7,154 bases of DNA from an uncultured Rhodoplanes sp. Its GTDB lineage: Bacteria; Pseudomonadota; Alphaproteobacteria; Rhizobiales; Xanthobacteraceae. Location: positions 1-7,154 of the forward strand of contig CAKZHN010000274.1 of assembly GCA_936924235.1 (NCBI GenBank), written 5' to 3'. Shown here piece after piece: positions 5,910-7,154 of the stretch; position 1 is the stretch's first letter, and the number at the start of each line of letters is the position of its first letter. The notes under the pieces were generated by a model, which saw nothing but the letters and a program-made list of their open reading frames with translations, was not told where the DNA came from and did no database searches. Position numbers and translations under genes: made by a program.

Positions 5910-6872
5910 ATGCGCAACCTGATCCGAACTGCCTTCGCTCTCGTGATCGCGCTCTGCGCGGCACAGGCCACGGCGCAGAATTATCCGAGCGGCCCGGTCA
6001 AGCTGATCGTTCCGGTCCCGGCCGGCGGCGTCACCGACGTGATGGCGCGCGTGATCGGCCAGCGCCTGCAGGAGATGTGGGGCCAGTCGGTCGTGGTCGA
6101 GAACCGGCCAGGCGGCAACTACGGCGTCGGCACCCAGGCGGTGGAGCGCTCTCCGGCCGACGGGCTCACCCTGCTGGTCGCGCCCGATTCCACATACACG
6201 GCCAATCCGGCGTTGTTCTCCAAGTTGATCTACAGCCCGGACAATATCACGCCGATCGCACTGCTGTGCCGCGGCACCCCGATGCTGATGGTCAATCCCT
6301 CGCTGCCGGTGAAAAACGTGAGCGAGCTCGTCGCTTACAGCAAGGCCAATCCGGGCAAGCTCAGCTATGGCTCGTTCGGCACCGGCACCTACTCGCAACT
6401 CAGTATGGAAGATCTGAAGCAGCGGACCGGGATGGACATTCAGCACGTCCCGTACAAGGGGGCAGCGCCCGGGCTCAATGGACTGCTCGGCAACGAGGTG
6501 CAGGCGATGCTGCTCAACCTGTCGAGCGTCGAGGAGCAGGCCAAGGCCGGCAAGGTGCGGCTGATCGCGGCCGCGACCGAGAAGCGCGTGCCGTCGCTGC
6601 CGGACATGCCTACGGTCGGCGAGACGGTGCCTGGCTTCCAGACCTCGGTCTGGTTCGGCCTGTGGGGCCCACCGAACATGCCGCCCGAACTGCTCAAGAG
6701 GATCGCCGGCGATGTCTCCAAGGCGCTGGACCACCCCGAGACCAAAGCCTTCTTCAAGACCAACACACTCGAGCGTGTCGACCTCAGCCCGCAGGACTTC
6801 GGCAAGCTGATCCAGAGCGACCTCAAGCACTGGACCGGCCTGATCAATTCGGTCGGCGTGAAGATCGAGTGA
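5910..6872 (+). CDS. Bug/TctC-type tripartite tricarboxylate transporter substrate-binding protein
   Basis: The 320-residue product has a signal peptide: MRNLIR, a hydrophobic core, and a probable signal peptidase I cut after ATA at residue 22. The mature protein shows the Bug family pattern: YPSGPVKLIVPVPAGGVTD near its N-terminus, then VVENRPGG, DGLTLLVAP, YGSFGTGT, VPYKGAAPGLNGLLG and the closing segment with WFGLWGPP. Length is normal for the family. These receptors capture carboxylates or related small molecules in the periplasm and usually hand them to TctA/TctB membrane partners. No tctA or tctB is in the window, which is common for this heavily expanded family. A downstream epimerase gene follows after 24 bases and is probably cotranscribed. 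The divergent TetR gene is the likely regulator. The ligand cannot be read from sequence. Confidence 0.94.
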   Translation: MRNLIRTAFALVIALCAAQATAQNYPSGPVKLIVPVPAGGVTDVMARVIGQRLQEMWGQSVVVENRPGGNYGVGTQAVERSPADGLTLLVAPDSTYTANPALFSKLIYSPDNITPIALLCRGTPMLMVNPSLPVKNVSELVAYSKANPGKLSYGSFGTGTYSQLSMEDLKQRTGMDIQHVPYKGAAPGLNGLLGNEVQAMLLNLSSVEEQAKAGKVRLIAAATEKRVPSLPDMPTVGETVPGFQTSVWFGLWGPPNMPPELLKRIAGDVSKALDHPETKAFFKTNTLERVDLSPQDFGKLIQSDLKHWTGLINSVGVKIE

Positions 6873-6896
6873 GCCCGAAGAGCGAGCGAGAATGCA

Positions 6897-7154
6897 ATGA
6901 AAGTTCTGATCACCGGCGGCATGGGCGTCATCGGCGCCGAGACCACGCGCAAGTTCGTCAAGGAGGGCCACAAGCCCGTCGTGTTCGCGCGCCACCGCGA
7001 CGACAGCCTCGTCGGCGACATCCTCGACAAGATCGACTTCGAGCAGGGCGACGTGCTCGACATGCCGCGCATCCTGCAGGCGATCAAGAAGCATCAGGTC
7101 ACGCATGTGGTGCATGCGGCGGCCTTCGTCGGCGCGGTGTCGGCGGGCAGCGTC
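6897..7154 (+). CDS. NAD-dependent epimerase/dehydratase (extended SDR), N-terminal part cut by window edge
   Basis: Eighty-six codons are visible from the ATG at 6897 and the frame is still open at the window end. The N-terminus MKVLITGGMGVIG carries the TGxxGxxG dinucleotide-binding motif (residues 6-13) of extended short-chain dehydrogenases. Later come GDVLD at 51-55, where the adenine ring is usually contacted, and THVVHAAAFVG at 69-79, the conserved strand-4 segment. The catalytic Ser/Thr and YxxxK lie beyond the edge, so the reaction (sugar-nucleotide epimerase, dehydratase or reductase) cannot be assigned. The gene starts 24 bases after the Bug receptor stop, with only a weak purine-rich GCGAG upstream, so it is probably translated from the same transcript. 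Confidence 0.88.
   Translation, partial: MKVLITGGMGVIGAETTRKFVKEGHKPVVFARHRDDSLVGDILDKIDFEQGDVLDMPRILQAIKKHQVTHVVHAAAFVGAVSAGSV

Noticed and set aside
5859..7115. Minus-strand open frame of 418 codons over the Bug receptor gene
   Set aside because: It is antisense to a well-supported gene with signal peptide and strong ribosome binding site. Its His/Asp/Arg-rich translation matches no family.

Overview
The window looks like chromosome from a high-GC alphaproteobacterium. Gene content, codon use and the TTAA-rich intergenic island resemble Bradyrhizobium and its relatives. That assignment is an inference from style; there is no rRNA or other marker gene here. No tRNA, rRNA, CRISPR array, insertion sequence or phage gene was found.

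Left half (1-3918, minus strand): one very large gene, cut by the left edge of the window. The visible 1306 codons encode a multidomain membrane protein. In order it has an N-terminal signal or anchor helix, two more transmembrane helices, two tandem rhodanese domains, a five-helix YidC/Oxa1-like insertase core, a pyruvate-phosphate-dikinase-type ATP-grasp domain, a long alpha-rich linker and the phosphohistidine swivel domain with its catalytic His. It is the most striking object in the window. Its frame reads straight off the edge, and much longer-looking open frames on the opposite strand are only its shadows.

Middle (3919-4408): a 490-base divergent intergenic region with an A+T-rich island. 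It carries TTAA-N7-TTAA-like (CtrA-like) boxes and TGCACC-type repeats. To its right on the plus strand lies a CofC/FbiD-type nucleotidyltransferase (4409-5026), an enzyme family of coenzyme F420 biosynthesis. It converges on a TetR/AcrR regulator (minus strand, 5053-5775), with a small GNRA-loop hairpin at the junction.

Right part (5776-7154): the TetR gene is divergent from a two-gene unit on the plus strand. The first gene encodes a Bug/TctC-type periplasmic solute receptor. The second, 24 bases downstream, encodes an NAD-dependent epimerase/dehydratase that runs off the right edge. The short divergent region holds a perfect TTGACA -35 box, a 6-4-6 inverted repeat suitable as a TetR operator over the presumed -10, and a strong ribosome binding site. 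The simplest reading is a TetR-controlled uptake and catabolism unit for an unknown small carboxylate or related compound.

No functional link between the large fusion gene and the right-hand cluster is shown by the sequence. The pairing of a phosphoenolpyruvate-type phosphotransferase with a CofC-type enzyme, whose family uses phospholactate, phosphoenolpyruvate or phosphoglycerate, is suggestive only.
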